Source of the DNA: a virus
Direction: 5' to 3' (one strand)
DNA length: 58,725 nucleotides
IMG/VR virus record: IMGVR_UViG_3300048672_000976
Coordinates: 1-58,725 of that record
The position numbers and the translations under genes were made by a program. The notes under the pieces were generated by a model. The model ran no database searches and had not been told where the DNA came from. It was given only the letters and a program-made list of their open reading frames with translations. Position 1 is the first letter of the stretch. Every line of letters begins with the position of its first letter. Of this stretch, positions 29,201-39,266 are shown one piece after another.

Positions 29201-30340
29201 TATACTTGGAGTTGGGGTAGGTGTAGTATAAAGTGATGGTGTTACACTTGGTGTTATTGTATTTGTTGGTGTTGGAGTTGTGGTAACTGTGTTTGTTGGC
29301 GTAACAGTACTAGTTGGTGTTATACTTGGTGTTGGGGTAACTGTGTTTGTTGGTGTTACCGTACTAGTTGGTGTTATACTTGGAGTTGGGGTAGGTGTAG
29401 TATAAAGTGATGGTGTTACACTTGGTGTAGGGGTTGGTTCAACAATTGCAGCTTCAATATCAAACCCACATAATATTGTCGGTGTAATGCTTGGCGTTGG
29501 TGTTAATGTTGGTGTAATGCTTGGTGTTAATGTTGGTGTAGGGGTTAATGTTGCCGTAATGCTTGGTGTTGGTCTTGGCGTTCTTGTTGGTGTTACTGTT
29601 TTTGTTGGCGTTGGTGTTACTGTTTTTGTTGGCGTTATACTTGGGGTTACTGTTGGTGTTACTGTTTTTGTTGGCGTTATACTTGGGGTTGGGGTTGGTG
29701 TTGGGAATAACGTACAATCAATCATTATTGATTTAATTAATACACTATTGGTCCATGGTGCATCTAAGGTGATTTTTATGTTTTTTAAACCATTTGTTGC
29801 ATATGTTTTTGTTGCTTTATAACAATCAACTGTTTGACATAACCCATAAACACCGATAGGTGATGTTGTTCCATCACCCCAATCAACGGTAAATGTTATA
29901 TCACCTAAGCCTCTTAATTTCTTTAAATTTGTTGTGTTAGTAACTATTACACTATTACAATCTATTTCATATGTAAAATTAACATCATTTTCAGTTCCTA
30001 TATTACCATCAAACCCCACCATTTCACCAAATTCATCAATTTTTGATTCTAAAAAAATAGGTATTTGGTAGTCATCATATATTACTGAGTTTATTTGTGA
30101 AGTTGAGCCGGTAATACTATTCCATATATTACCAATTGGTGTTGCCCATTTATAATAACCTTTATTAATATATTCATCGGAATTATTATATACTGTGGTA
30201 CCTGTGGTAACATTTGGATTAATTAGATCTACCCAATCAACTAAATTATCTTCACCATCAATCCATGTTTGGCCACTTAATGATAATAATTTAACATTTG
30301 GTATATTTTTACGTCTAATTGTATATTTTAACTTCTTCAT
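26276..30340 (-). CDS. Large Pro-Thr linker fibre/adhesin with PKD-like domain (1354 residues)
   Basis: The N-terminal domain (1-211) starts [19 protein letters not shown], includes a PKD-like strand set ([17 protein letters not shown]) and has no GPFN module. Pro-Thr tracts (about 212-288 and 301-421) lead to two homologous domains, [17 protein letters not shown] (about 425-515) and [17 protein letters not shown] (about 565-665). Each ends ETLWSFIV plus Cys, and a further tract separates them. More tracts (666-709, 734-825) precede a C-terminal region (about 827-1354) that is paralogous to most of the 692-residue fibre protein. It contains [18 protein letters not shown] and [12 protein letters not shown]. 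Probably a long tail fibre whose C-terminus carries the binding domains; the N-terminus probably attaches to the baseplate. Confidence 0.8.
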   Translation of the reverse strand: MKKLKYTIRRKNIPNVKLLSLSGQTWIDGEDNLVDWVDLINPNVTTGTTVYNNSDEYINKGYYKWATPIGNIWNSITGSTSQINSVIYDDYQIPIFLESKIDEFGEMVGFDGNIGTENDVNFTYEIDCNSVIVTNTTNLKKLRGLGDITFTVDWGDGTTSPIGVYGLCQTVDCYKATKTYATNGLKNIKITLDAPWTNSVLIKSIMIDCTLFPTPTPTPSITPTKTVTPTVTPSITPTKTVTPTPTKTVTPTRTPRPTPSITATLTPTPTLTPSITPTLTPTPSITPTILCGFDIEAAIVEPTPTPSVTPSLYTTPTPTPSITPTSTVTPTNTVTPTPSITPTSTVTPTNTVTTTPTPTNTITPSVTPSLYTTPTPTPSITPTNTITPTSTPTSTVTPTITPTSTLTPTMTVTPTNTVTPTNIELSCYETISGGYSETPLSYNIPISKREGTFSFSYTGNTLSDVFIVSYNNEVLSGGYITGTSPSSITFNVDGSSNIINVTVISNNSVETLWSFIVSCLLTVTPLATKTPTPTPTPTITPSISLTPTITPTRTVTPSITATPVYTCGMRINGGYSASPLVFLIPVDYVAGSLVFDYESNQLGDTFDVYYPTTTLLESINDNDGNTDLKRKTYTIDGSANTVKIVVTPSSEIETLWSFIVYCINTISPTPTPTPTLTPTTTPFKSPTPTPTLTPTNTVTPTPTTTVTPTVTSTSLVDIDCIVEGYIEVTGGVTATPTVTPTHTPTRTVTPSVTTTPFKSPTPTMTVTPTRTVTPSITPTRTVTPSITKSPSPTPSVTSTPFKSPTPTPTYTPTRTVTPTITVTPSSSGLQLYGVSNMVYTSYWYFTNNTGTLNYYNDLTELYNYIIPEASMVSNVIETVKVDTSNGLVIGSKIYNENAGHFNITGYMLYFNLGIPKYVKIISGTVTEIGTLTAPSTGVIGTKILFPYYTTVFNDDGWGYLGDNGDFWYHKMNIESDGLTINYVFVNNNYDNEINTGGTFLYTQGDYIYTCRPYFTINRLNKIYGLPNGYIIPDMFRGSLIELVISIEPIEYPTPSVLDEAYQLRIRNIITTFNASFQILIGIEPTVVPIITPTPTPVTLDCQDIEVAFEPYDNNDQNNFNSWWLGWQGYSYGSDYWTYLNIINSYNSPISDGISAFRFYGQYGVTYPSLNVNGGTNNRSGKVDINGVKYITIDLPTHSITYHGSEKSKVYMKLVEFENNTEGRVVWELCDTKGGFGYTSDYGPLRDNNHPDNANRYVKMMKYKLIYQNNSNTSIVNQQLQFNKTGSEVNLLKYMNGTIIPDEDLIINGGIPKYYNIYDNDVHEFIIDMTEEFYDSLSGSYSNFKMNCNFYNKYN
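27868..29705 (-). repeat. Dispersed Pro-Thr coding repeat tracts
   Basis: Several tracts (about 27868-28140, 28215-28345, 28655-28770, 29080-29440, 29477-29705) separated by globular segments. The element coding [17 protein letters not shown] occurs twice (near 29220 and 29400), and [10 protein letters not shown]-like turns occur three to four times, so whole linker cassettes appear duplicated. Confidence 0.82.
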
Positions 30341-30346
30341 TAATAA

Positions 30347-31159
30347 TTACGATGCTCTTGTTTCATAAAATTTTATTGGGTTATTATTATCTTTTCCTAC
30401 TCTATCCCCTGTGGTACCATCATATTTATAATATTCATATGAATGATTATTTTTATTTAATACAACTTTATAATACATATCTTGTTGTTCAATAATTTCT
30501 TTATTAACTGTTAACCCTGATGTTGTAAAATCGGCTATTGTACCATCTTTAGCATTAAAAAATTTTGCGGTAACAAAAAACACATTACTATCTAATGATG
30601 TACCACTCAAAACAGTATCATCTTGAAACCAAAAAAGATAAATCAATTCTTTGTTTTTATAATTGGTACCATTAAACACCGGAATAAAAATATTTTGCAT
30701 TAGTGTATTATAAAAAAATTTTTCACCCATTGGTATGTATATATTTTTTGAAAAAACTAATTTACGATTTATACGTGTTGGCGGTTCATCATTTGGTGTT
30801 TTAAAAAATTCTAACTTAAAAAAACTTTCTGTTGTTTGTTTTAACATTCTTGAATTTTCTTTTGGTGTTATACCAACTAAACTATAATCTAAACCATTTG
30901 AATAGTTACCGTTATTATCAATAAAATAAAATTTAAACCAAATATCCGATTGTAAATCATTTGTATTATTTGTTAAACCACTATATGGCGTATGAATATA
31001 TCTAATTGTTTCATAATTCTTAATTGGGTCAATGATAGTTTCTAAAATTTCATCTTCAAACTGTTTCATATTTTCATCCCACCCTAAATTAGTTAAAAAT
31101 GTTTGTTCTTGATTTAAAACTATATTATAACTTTCATTCTTTTTCTTTAATATCTCCAT
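30347..31159 (-). CDS. Virion structural protein, unknown (270 residues)
   Basis: A 270-residue protein starting MEILKKKNESYNIVLNQEQ. It has aromatic beta-type segments (SDIWFKFYFIDNNGNY, RKLVFSKNIYIPMGEKFFY) and a C-terminal part with DMYYKVVLNKNNHSYEYYKYD. No enzyme motif, signal peptide or membrane segment is visible. It lies immediately after the 588-residue protein (1-base gap) and before the fibre genes, so it may be a baseplate-to-fibre adaptor; that is inferred from order only. Confidence 0.6.
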   Translation of the reverse strand: MEILKKKNESYNIVLNQEQTFLTNLGWDENMKQFEDEILETIIDPIKNYETIRYIHTPYSGLTNNTNDLQSDIWFKFYFIDNNGNYSNGLDYSLVGITPKENSRMLKQTTESFFKLEFFKTPNDEPPTRINRKLVFSKNIYIPMGEKFFYNTLMQNIFIPVFNGTNYKNKELIYLFWFQDDTVLSGTSLDSNVFFVTAKFFNAKDGTIADFTTSGLTVNKEIIEQQDMYYKVVLNKNNHSYEYYKYDGTTGDRVGKDNNNPIKFYETRAS

Positions 31160-31160
31160 T

Positions 31161-32927
31161 TTAACAGAATTTTATACCGGTGAATATATTATTAAAATTA
31201 TTTATACCATCTTTTTTATTTATTGAATCAACTTCATTTCTTAAATAAAAATTAATATTTGATTTTACGTAATGTATATTATTTAAAAATGGGAAATTGG
31301 TCCCATTACCATCTGAATCCACATATCCATGGGGATATAAATCACGCCATTTCCAAATTTTATCAACTATATCATAATACGTATTATCCGGCAAATTATA
31401 AACCTCATTTGTGTCTGAACTTTCAATATATGGCGATAATTCTCGTATTTTTATCCGATAATGTGGTTGATAAAATAAACCATATGGATTTGTAAGTGTG
31501 GCACCTGAAAAAAATAAACTATTTGTTTGTTGATGGTCAAAAATTTCATAATTACAAGTTATTTTATGAAAAGATTCACTAATTACCCTTTCTTTTAATT
31601 CTATTTTATTATATTCAACAAATGCACCATTTAAAACAGTACCTATTGGTATTGTGGTTCCACTAACAAAAGTTTTACCTGAGATTGTAAATGTTTCTCC
31701 ACTTAAACCATTTTCTATTGAGGTTTCATTATCAAAATAATTATCTATCCAAGTATCATGAAAATTAAATTTATAACCAACCTTTGGTGGGTAATTAAAA
31801 TAACCATTACCATTTCTAAAAATTGTGGTTAAATAAAGTTCGAATGGTGAGAAGCCTAAATTATTTGTTAATCCATTAATATTAATTGGGTTCTTAAAAT
31901 CAAATATTATATTCTCCATTCGATTTCTTTCAACAATAACATCATTATCACCTGAACTATTTTCTATGATTATCTTTTTTTCATCTTCAAAAATTGAACT
32001 TTCAAACCCAATATTATCCATTATATAATCATCAATATTTGTTAATGTTTTATGTTTATGTACATAATAATTTGAGATTGTATGTGATATATTATTTTTA
32101 TCCAAACATCTTTTTCCAAAAACCACACCTTCCAATACTTGATTAGGTTTAAATTGTGATTTATATAATTTAATTACATAACTTTTTGAGTTATATGTTT
32201 CATTCCCAACACCATCAATATAAAATGTATTATCATTTGTTTCTATTGAACCGTCTAATGTTCCACCAGATAATACAATATATTCACTTTCATTTATACC
32301 ATGTGGCACAGGGCTTATTAATGTATAGAATTTACCATCATCAATTACACGAAAAGGAATACCATCACTTGATGTAAATTGATATGACGTACCACCTGAT
32401 AACGTATATTCCATAGGGTAGTCTTCGTCTTTATCAAAAACATAGGTTAAATATAAATTCCAATTATGATATGGTGCCGTAATTGTTGTTATTGTTGTAT
32501 GTTTTCTCGAACCGACATATGTTATTGTTGGATTATATTCAACACCTAATGTTGTACCTGTTTGTGGTGTCCTTTTTTCACGATATAAATCCCTTCTAAG
32601 GAACGCAAATTCATTATATGGTAGATAACCTGAGAAATCGTTATTTGTGCCGTCACCATTCAAATATAACGTTTCTTCTAAGTTTGGGTATGTTGTTGTT
32701 CCACTAAACATGTTACGGAAAATCATTTTTAATTTTCCATAAATTTTATATTGTGTACTTTTGTTACGTTCAATATCATTTAACTCAGCAACATCAATAA
32801 TAATATTTTTATCGCCCTCTCTCAATAAAGATTGTGTGGTTTCTAAATTTAATTGTAATAATAATTCATCATCTTTAGCCCCTTTATATCTTTTATTTGG
32901 TAAAATTATTTCTTTTTTTTCTTCCAT
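31161..32927 (-). CDS. Virion structural protein, unknown (588 residues)
   Basis: 588 residues. The N-terminus is charged (MEEKKEIILPNKRYKGAKDDELLLQL), and the remainder is beta-rich with Gly/Thr turns (SGGTSYQFTSSDG, YIVLSGGTLDG). A C-terminal segment reads PYGLFYQPHYRIKIRELSPYI, then WKWRDLYPHGYVDSDG. The latter motif (trench of W, Y, P and G) looks like a conserved structural core. The ATG overlaps the stop of the 1307-residue protein as TAATG, so the two are likely co-translated. No family is recognised; baseplate or tail location is inferred from the neighbours gp6 and gp25. Confidence 0.6.
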   Translation of the reverse strand: MEEKKEIILPNKRYKGAKDDELLLQLNLETTQSLLREGDKNIIIDVAELNDIERNKSTQYKIYGKLKMIFRNMFSGTTTYPNLEETLYLNGDGTNNDFSGYLPYNEFAFLRRDLYREKRTPQTGTTLGVEYNPTITYVGSRKHTTITTITAPYHNWNLYLTYVFDKDEDYPMEYTLSGGTSYQFTSSDGIPFRVIDDGKFYTLISPVPHGINESEYIVLSGGTLDGSIETNDNTFYIDGVGNETYNSKSYVIKLYKSQFKPNQVLEGVVFGKRCLDKNNISHTISNYYVHKHKTLTNIDDYIMDNIGFESSIFEDEKKIIIENSSGDNDVIVERNRMENIIFDFKNPININGLTNNLGFSPFELYLTTIFRNGNGYFNYPPKVGYKFNFHDTWIDNYFDNETSIENGLSGETFTISGKTFVSGTTIPIGTVLNGAFVEYNKIELKERVISESFHKITCNYEIFDHQQTNSLFFSGATLTNPYGLFYQPHYRIKIRELSPYIESSDTNEVYNLPDNTYYDIVDKIWKWRDLYPHGYVDSDGNGTNFPFLNNIHYVKSNINFYLRNEVDSINKKDGINNFNNIFTGIKFC

Positions 32928-35900
32928 TATTGTACTGATGTAAATGCACCTTTTGGGCCAAATTCTTTAATAAATTTATCTATTGCTGTTTTGCCAGGTC
33001 TTAAACCAAAATAAAATAAAAATGGCGTGGATAAAATTTGTTTTACACCATAATAATTACTTGTTGTTGGTGTAATTATATAATCCATATTAAATGACCA
33101 AGTTAATGATGACCAATTACCTGCTGACCCTATTCTAGTATATAATATACCATCCGTTGCACCTAATAAACTACCATCACCATTAGTTATGTATAAAAAT
33201 GTAAAACCTTCTTCTTGATTATCATAATTAAGATGGGTTCCATCAATAATATTTGTTAAATCACCATAACTATCTTTATTTAAGTATTCAACATCATATG
33301 TTAAACTAAATCGAGTATATGATGGCGTGTTTAATGTAATTGTTTGGCCTGTGTATGTTTTTGTCATCGGAAATAGCACATACGAATCACTTGTATTATC
33401 ATTGTATTTATACTCATATGACATACCTTGTAGTGGTTTTGAAAATGCAATATCATCATTCCTATAATCCCAAGATTGATTAACGCCACTTCCAAATCCC
33501 AAACCCTTTTTATTCCATAAATAAAAAGGCACTTCTTGTGAGGAATCAGTTAATCTGCCCGGTTCATTTAAACAAACCCTAACTCTATAACCATCGTCAT
33601 CATCTAGTTTTAATTGTAACGGTAATGGTCCATTTTCATTCCCATTTTCGGCTTTAAAAAAATCAGGATATGCTTCAGGATCCAATACCAAAGGATTGTA
33701 AACTGAATAATGTTTCTTTTGTAAATCAAAGCCATCAATACCCACCTCATTATTCATTGAGATTAGTTGTAATATATCACCATTTAGGATTGAATTTTTC
33801 ATTTTTGTTTGAATCACTTTATCGAAGCCGTGATTTTCAAAGAATGATTTTATAGTGGCATCAGTATTTAATGCATCCATCTTATAATTCACGTATAACC
33901 CTAACATTTCTTTAAAATCTTGATATGATGATGGACCAATATTACGTACAACAGAACAATTTGGGTCCAAACTTGGGTCAATACATATTTCTTTTATAAA
34001 TTCATCTCTAGGACCTAAATCAACCATGGTTGTTGGGTGACCTAATGTTGATCTGTATGATAAAAAATTATTATTTAAATAATATGTTGAACGATAATAA
34101 AATCTTTTATCTTTTACTTTATAATATACCAAATCTTTACAATATACCGTTCTAAGATGATTCAAATCCAAAGTTTCTTCGTTATCCCATCTTACTTTTG
34201 ACCAAAATGGGAAGAAATATAATGACCCTGAAAGCCAATTATCCATAAATGAATAATTCACAATACCTTCACAAAATAATTTACCAACAAGTTTTCTTCT
34301 TGCGTATTCTTTTATTGCTTTTCTATTTAAATCTCTATTTGTTTGACTTGTGGCCGGTATAATAGCAAACTTACCCTCTCTAAATTCAGAAAAACCTGAT
34401 TTCGTTGTGCACGTTTTACATGGATTATTTTTTGTTTTCGATATAACTTGACCTGCAACCAATTTACCACCAGAACAACCATAACCGTTTTGTAAATTAT
34501 TTATTGTTAATCCTGAATATTTTAGTCCAACCAACGTATCAACACAATATGTTTGAGAAACAATATCTTCATCATATACTGTCATATATTGTCCACAACC
34601 TGATGGCAACGAATCATTAATTGTCGATTCACCATCATCGGGTGTTGTTTCAATTATGTATGGTTGTTCAACATCAACCACCTCATATTCAACTCGATTT
34701 CTTAGTTTTTCGGGTTCATTTGGGTCAAAATTATAATCAATTATATAATAATATGTTACACCACTATAATAATATGGATAAACATTCATTAATTCACCAT
34801 CACCAACACCATCTAATCGAACAATATATCTTAATGGATTAACATTAATATTATTTATCATTTGGTCAAATGTTACTGTACTTAATGTTGTAGCAACAGG
34901 TTGCGGATTTATATTTGTTGGAACGGTAATATATAATTTATGATATTCGGGGTAATCGTCAACAATTCCTCTAGGTAAATAATGTTTATCCGACCATATT
35001 ACACCAGAACTTACTAATTTATATTTTTCTGTTAGGTCTATTATTCTAGTGTCTGGCGTTGATTCTGTTATATTATCATCACCATTTTCATTATTACATT
35101 GTTCACATTCAGGATATGTTATTAATCCCAAATGTAATGTTCCGAATCGTTGTAATGGTTCTATAACTAATCTATCAACATCTAAAACAACATTTCTTTT
35201 TTTCTCTTCATCAACATTAAATGGCCAATAATGAAAAATCACATTATTGAAAACAGAAATTTTTATTTCCCAATTATATAATGCTTGGAATGGTATTATT
35301 AAAATCTGTATTGCACTAATAAATGCTGTATATGTTATTCTTTCAAATATATTAATCGTTGTTGCTAATATTATTGCGAATGTTATATTTTGAATACCCC
35401 AATTAACTGGTGGTGTTAATACTGAATTTTCACAATCGTCTTCTGTTTTTGGTGATAACTCTTTTAACCCTAAAAAAGTGTCTTTTCTTATTCCTTTATC
35501 ACTAAAATATGAACCCATAAAAGATGATAAAGTATAAACTTTATTATAAGTTAATCTAAAAAAATAATCTTTAGGGTAATATGAACCATTTATATTATTA
35601 AAAATAACTGTATTATTTATTGCACTATTTGGATATTCATTCCAATCTAACGAAAATGTGTATGATTTATCAATTTCATTTTCGTTTATTCCATATTCTC
35701 TAATATTTGGAACCAAGTATGAGCCCAATGTACGTTTACCGTTATTTAACGTATCATTTAATGTAACCCTAAAACGATAACATGCCGATGTTGGAATACC
35801 TTTATTTGGGTCATTTGTAACTTCATTTTCACCATATTCATTTGTAAAAACATATTCCATATTCATAGGAACAGGAAACACAAACGAACCATCTTCATCA

Positions 35901-36850
35901 ATATCCTCATTTAATTCATATATTTCAAGTATAGGTCTATTATTTGAATCCATTTGATTTGTAAATCGTATAGCTTCAATTTTTGCTGTGCCGGTTGTTA
36001 ACGTACATTTCTTACCCATGGTATTACTTGGTTGACAATCGCCACTAACGCCTTTTTTTGCTGAATCTGTATAAACCGAACCAATAAAATACGCCATTGG
36101 TTCTATTTTAAAACCTTCATTTGCTAAATCAAAATCAACTCTTGAAATCCCGATTTCACATATATCCTGACTACCCCAAAATGGGTAAACTGTGATTGTT
36201 TTGTTAATTGAAATAATTTGAGGTAATGCATCTAAATCATTTGAACTTTTAAATTGATACGTTGTTTTAAAATTATCAACACTATCGCCTTTTCTAATAA
36301 AATCATTTGGTCTTAATGAAAAACACCCAATGTCTGATAAATCAATATCAACATGTACTGTTTGTTCACCTAAAGGTACACCCCATATCATAAAATCACC
36401 TGATTCGTTTGTTTTGACGGTGAATGTATAATATTTTTCAAATACTTCAAGTATTTCTTCTCTATTTAAGATATCTAATTGATCAGGAAAAGTTCCTGTG
36501 GGTTCATGACCACCATGTTGTTTACGTGAAGGTAATAAATTATAACGATAATTATTATCGTTCTTATCATCTATTGATTTATATGGATATAATGCTGAAA
36601 TAACAGGATCTTCACTATCTTCATCTGATAATGGTATAAATATTGATACCTTTGCATTTGGGATACCCAAGCCATTATTTGCACTAATTCTACCACAAAC
36701 AACGCCGTAGTCGGCACATAATGATGTGTAAACATCTTGTTGTGTAAATTTTAATGAAAGTATTTCAAGAAAATCGTAACTTTGATTTAACTCAACAATT
36801 ACTTTATTATCTTCACCTATATTTGTTGATATTCTATGTTTCTGGATCAT
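32927..36850 (-). CDS. Large baseplate-region structural protein with Ig-like and hydrophobic segments (1307 residues)
   Basis: The N-terminus has a segment like a carboxypeptidase-regulatory or Ig-type fold: GVVCGRISANNGLGIPNAKV (about 50-69), then a strand around DFMIWGVPLGEQTVHVDIDL (about 152-171). The middle has a strongly hydrophobic region of about 45 residues (FAIILATTINIFERITY followed by AFISAIQILIIPFQALYNW), unusual for a virion protein. Beyond it lies a Cys-containing region (CEQCNNENGDDN; CKTCTTKSGFSEF). The C-terminus (ILSTPFLFYFGLRPGKTAID) is hydrophobic-aromatic. It follows gp6 by 54 bases. The hydrophobic stretch could enter the host envelope, or be buried; I do not recognise a named family. 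Confidence 0.65.
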   Translation of the reverse strand: MIQKHRISTNIGEDNKVIVELNQSYDFLEILSLKFTQQDVYTSLCADYGVVCGRISANNGLGIPNAKVSIFIPLSDEDSEDPVISALYPYKSIDDKNDNNYRYNLLPSRKQHGGHEPTGTFPDQLDILNREEILEVFEKYYTFTVKTNESGDFMIWGVPLGEQTVHVDIDLSDIGCFSLRPNDFIRKGDSVDNFKTTYQFKSSNDLDALPQIISINKTITVYPFWGSQDICEIGISRVDFDLANEGFKIEPMAYFIGSVYTDSAKKGVSGDCQPSNTMGKKCTLTTGTAKIEAIRFTNQMDSNNRPILEIYELNEDIDEDGSFVFPVPMNMEYVFTNEYGENEVTNDPNKGIPTSACYRFRVTLNDTLNNGKRTLGSYLVPNIREYGINENEIDKSYTFSLDWNEYPNSAINNTVIFNNINGSYYPKDYFFRLTYNKVYTLSSFMGSYFSDKGIRKDTFLGLKELSPKTEDDCENSVLTPPVNWGIQNITFAIILATTINIFERITYTAFISAIQILIIPFQALYNWEIKISVFNNVIFHYWPFNVDEEKKRNVVLDVDRLVIEPLQRFGTLHLGLITYPECEQCNNENGDDNITESTPDTRIIDLTEKYKLVSSGVIWSDKHYLPRGIVDDYPEYHKLYITVPTNINPQPVATTLSTVTFDQMINNINVNPLRYIVRLDGVGDGELMNVYPYYYSGVTYYYIIDYNFDPNEPEKLRNRVEYEVVDVEQPYIIETTPDDGESTINDSLPSGCGQYMTVYDEDIVSQTYCVDTLVGLKYSGLTINNLQNGYGCSGGKLVAGQVISKTKNNPCKTCTTKSGFSEFREGKFAIIPATSQTNRDLNRKAIKEYARRKLVGKLFCEGIVNYSFMDNWLSGSLYFFPFWSKVRWDNEETLDLNHLRTVYCKDLVYYKVKDKRFYYRSTYYLNNNFLSYRSTLGHPTTMVDLGPRDEFIKEICIDPSLDPNCSVVRNIGPSSYQDFKEMLGLYVNYKMDALNTDATIKSFFENHGFDKVIQTKMKNSILNGDILQLISMNNEVGIDGFDLQKKHYSVYNPLVLDPEAYPDFFKAENGNENGPLPLQLKLDDDDGYRVRVCLNEPGRLTDSSQEVPFYLWNKKGLGFGSGVNQSWDYRNDDIAFSKPLQGMSYEYKYNDNTSDSYVLFPMTKTYTGQTITLNTPSYTRFSLTYDVEYLNKDSYGDLTNIIDGTHLNYDNQEEGFTFLYITNGDGSLLGATDGILYTRIGSAGNWSSLTWSFNMDYIITPTTSNYYGVKQILSTPFLFYFGLRPGKTAIDKFIKEFGPKGAFTSVQ

Positions 36851-36890
36851 ATTATAATAAATAGATATCTTGCGATTTTCTTATTATAAT
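36851..36890. repeat. 10-bp inverted repeat upstream of the 1307-residue gene
   Basis: ATTATAATAA at 36851-36860 is matched by its reverse complement TTATTATAAT at 36881-36890 with a 20-base spacer. It covers most of the gap between gp6 and the next gene and directly precedes the start codon, so it could affect mRNA structure there. AT-only palindromes are common in such genomes, so meaning is uncertain. Confidence 0.35.
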
Positions 36891-36904
36891 AACGAAAAAA
36901 CTTT

Positions 36905-38737
36905 TTAATATGTAGTCGTCCTAAATGTTTTTGTACGTATTCGCACGTCAGTATTTGGAAATCTAATTTGAAATATTTGGTTTGATTTCATAAATATAGT
37001 TTTATCAATTTGTTGTATTTCTTTGGTGATAGGATCTTTATATGTTTGTGAAACTTCAGATGAGGAATAATTACCACCTGTTTTACCAAAAACACGCACA
37101 TCAACAACATTAATAACACCATTAATATTACCGATTACTTTCGTTAAATCACCTACAAACAATGGGTCACCCATTTTATGATTTTCAACTTTAAAAAATC
37201 CATTAATACCCTCGATTGTTGTTTTAATAACATCAGTAGCATTAACATTTTTATTAATTACTAAATCAACCTCTAAACCTAAATCAATAACTTCACCTGT
37301 TGTAATATCAATATAATCATTAATCATTCTATATTCAGATAAATAATTTATAATATTGTTTTTTAATGTATTTGAAACCACATCAATCAAATTACCATTA
37401 TTATCATATGATAATAATTTAATTTTGATTTTATTATCTTCTTCCATAACATTAACCTTTGCTGGTGCACCAAAAGTTGCCGGCATTGTTTGTATTAATG
37501 ACATATAATCATTTAAAGTTACGGCCCTATTTTGTGCTGCAAAATTATAGGATATCATATTTCTAACTTCATCAATTGATGGTTGATCAGCACCGCCAAT
37601 TGCCGGTGTTATATTTGTTACTTTTAATGACTGAGAAACTTGAGTGTTAATCGTCGATATTGGTCCATTTATGTTGAAATCAGCATTATCTATTGATGTT
37701 ATTACATTTACACCTAAATTAGAGTTTTTTCCACCACCAATTCTATATTTTACAAATAAAGTTGTACCGGCTTTAGGTATTGAACCCAACGAAAGATTAT
37801 TTAGATACGATGATAAATTTACTTTTAAATTACCTGTCATATATTCATCCAAATTATCTAAAGGATCTACGGTTCCTGACCCAAATGTTAATGAAAAATA
37901 ATTTTCAGGTGTATATTCTGTAATAAATTTATTTTTTATCTCAATATATTTACCTGATTTAAAATTATCTCTATCCGAAACTGATGTTGGATCAGGTATA
38001 AAAATTTTATCTTGCATTAAACTTTTTACTTCATACCACTTATAAATTGAATTTTCAAATTCAGTTGATGATGGATTTGAACCTATGTTGGTACCTTCTT
38101 TATGTATAACAGAGACAACACCCAATACATCTTGTTCAGGTAAATAAATCTTTAAAAATGGTTTTTGGTCTAATTCTGTAATTACTTTCCTAAAAATACG
38201 TGATACACCATTTGCAACAGCATCTCTTTTAATTATTGTATATGATATTAAGGTATTATTTGTATCAAAATTTGGTATTTTTAGTCGATTAGGTTCACCT
38301 TTACTGTTAAATGGGCTTAAAAAGTCAATATCTTCAATTGTTTCAAATATTTGACCACCGCCAGATATTTGTACTCCCGACTTTAATACTCCTAAATATC
38401 GTTCATCTTCTTTATCACCACGTACAGGCACATTTATTGAAAAATCGCATAATGCTACTGAAGGTTTATTACCAGGTATTTTTAATCCATATGTTTTTGC
38501 TATATGATATAGTGATTGTCTTTGTTGTGCAAAATCCAACATCGTTTCTTGCCAAACTCTATCAATATGATAATGTAAATTATCTGCTACTGCCGCATTT
38601 AAATCTAATAAAACAGAGAAAATTGAGGCATCGTTAGTATTTTTTATTAAATCAGGATAATATTCTTTAGTTAAAGTAACTAATTCTTGTCTTAGGCCAA
38701 CAAAATCCCTAACTGCATATGATATTTTTTTTGCCAT
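36905..38737 (-). CDS. 6: Baseplate wedge protein gp6-like
   Basis: 610 residues, close to the T4 gp6 length (660). The N-terminal region (KISYAVRDFVGLRQELVTLTKEYYPDL and the helix LDLNAAVADNLHYHIDRVWQE, about 6-68) is typical of gp6/baseplate J-type wedge proteins. A middle segment (SYNFAAQNRAVTLNDYMSLI, about 410-430) matches the conserved J-like core, where residues around A-x-N-R-A-V-T-x-x-D-Y are characteristic. The C-terminus ends IRFPNTDVRIRTKTFR. In T4, gp6 links wedge subunits gp7, gp53 and gp25; here gp25 lies immediately upstream with a 1-base gap, which supports the call. Confidence 0.88.
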   Translation of the reverse strand: MAKKISYAVRDFVGLRQELVTLTKEYYPDLIKNTNDASIFSVLLDLNAAVADNLHYHIDRVWQETMLDFAQQRQSLYHIAKTYGLKIPGNKPSVALCDFSINVPVRGDKEDERYLGVLKSGVQISGGGQIFETIEDIDFLSPFNSKGEPNRLKIPNFDTNNTLISYTIIKRDAVANGVSRIFRKVITELDQKPFLKIYLPEQDVLGVVSVIHKEGTNIGSNPSSTEFENSIYKWYEVKSLMQDKIFIPDPTSVSDRDNFKSGKYIEIKNKFITEYTPENYFSLTFGSGTVDPLDNLDEYMTGNLKVNLSSYLNNLSLGSIPKAGTTLFVKYRIGGGKNSNLGVNVITSIDNADFNINGPISTINTQVSQSLKVTNITPAIGGADQPSIDEVRNMISYNFAAQNRAVTLNDYMSLIQTMPATFGAPAKVNVMEEDNKIKIKLLSYDNNGNLIDVVSNTLKNNIINYLSEYRMINDYIDITTGEVIDLGLEVDLVINKNVNATDVIKTTIEGINGFFKVENHKMGDPLFVGDLTKVIGNINGVINVVDVRVFGKTGGNYSSSEVSQTYKDPITKEIQQIDKTIFMKSNQIFQIRFPNTDVRIRTKTFRTTTY

Positions 38738-38738
38738 T

Positions 38739-39191
38739 TTAAATGTTGATAATTATAAAATCCGAAGACGTAAATGCTCCGTTATTAACTGTATATTCTA
38801 TTTTTACTTTTGCTGTATGGGGTTTAGTTGAATAATCTGATACTTTAAATAGTCTTTCGTCTTCCATCTGATTAAAAGAACGATATGTCTCATTATCATC
38901 TTCAGCCGAACTAACCTCAATTTTTGTAATATCTAAATTTGGAATGTATTTTTTTACACTTTCTCTAATTTCATCTTCAATTAAATTAAATGTTACCATA
39001 TCATTTTGATCAAAAATAAATTGATACAATCGTGTACCAAAATCAGGTAAGTAATATCTACTACCTCTTTTTGTTAATAATAGATGTATTAGGTTTGCTC
39101 TAATTTCTTTTTCAGGTGTTGGGGTCATTTTCAAAAAACTACCCTCATTACTTTCCATAAAAGGAAAATCAATACCATATTTAATTCCCAT
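38739..39191 (-). CDS. 25: Baseplate wedge protein gp25-like
   Basis: About 150 residues, matching the gpW/gp25 family that forms part of the contractile baseplate wedge and initiates sheath assembly. Visible features are YGIDFPF near the start, then TPTPEKEIRANLIHLLLTKRGSRYYLPDFGTRL with the conserved T-x-x-E-x-I and RG-x-R/x-x-x-P-x-F-G-T pattern (about residues 24-54), and FDQND. An in-frame upstream Met (base 39215) would add eight mostly hydrophobic residues (MIFIIFIY) that do not fit the family, so I chose MGIKYGIDF at 39191. It is followed by gp6, the same functional pair as in T4. Confidence 0.9.
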   Translation of the reverse strand: MGIKYGIDFPFMESNEGSFLKMTPTPEKEIRANLIHLLLTKRGSRYYLPDFGTRLYQFIFDQNDMVTFNLIEDEIRESVKKYIPNLDITKIEVSSAEDDNETYRSFNQMEDERLFKVSDYSTKPHTAKVKIEYTVNNGAFTSSDFIIINI

Positions 39192-39227
39192 ATAAATAAA
39201 TATAATGAAAATCAAAATGATAATAAA

Positions 39228-39260
39228 TAAAAAAACCTAACCGATTAAAGTTAGGTTTTA
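39228..39260 (-). terminator. Intrinsic terminator downstream of the exported protein gene
   Basis: On the minus strand, a 10-bp perfect stem AAAACCTAAC/GTTAGGTTTT (arms 39232-39241 and 39250-39259) with an 8-base loop is followed by a T-rich run. It lies between the exported 119-residue gene and gp25 and marks a likely end of the replication and nucleotide-metabolism unit. Confidence 0.78.
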
Positions 39261-39266
39261 TATTTT

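Noticed and set aside
39191-39215. Upstream start for the gp25-like gene (MIFIIFIY...)
   Set aside because: The added residues are hydrophobic, do not match the gp25 family, and lie within an AT-rich spacer; MGIKYGIDF fits the family start.
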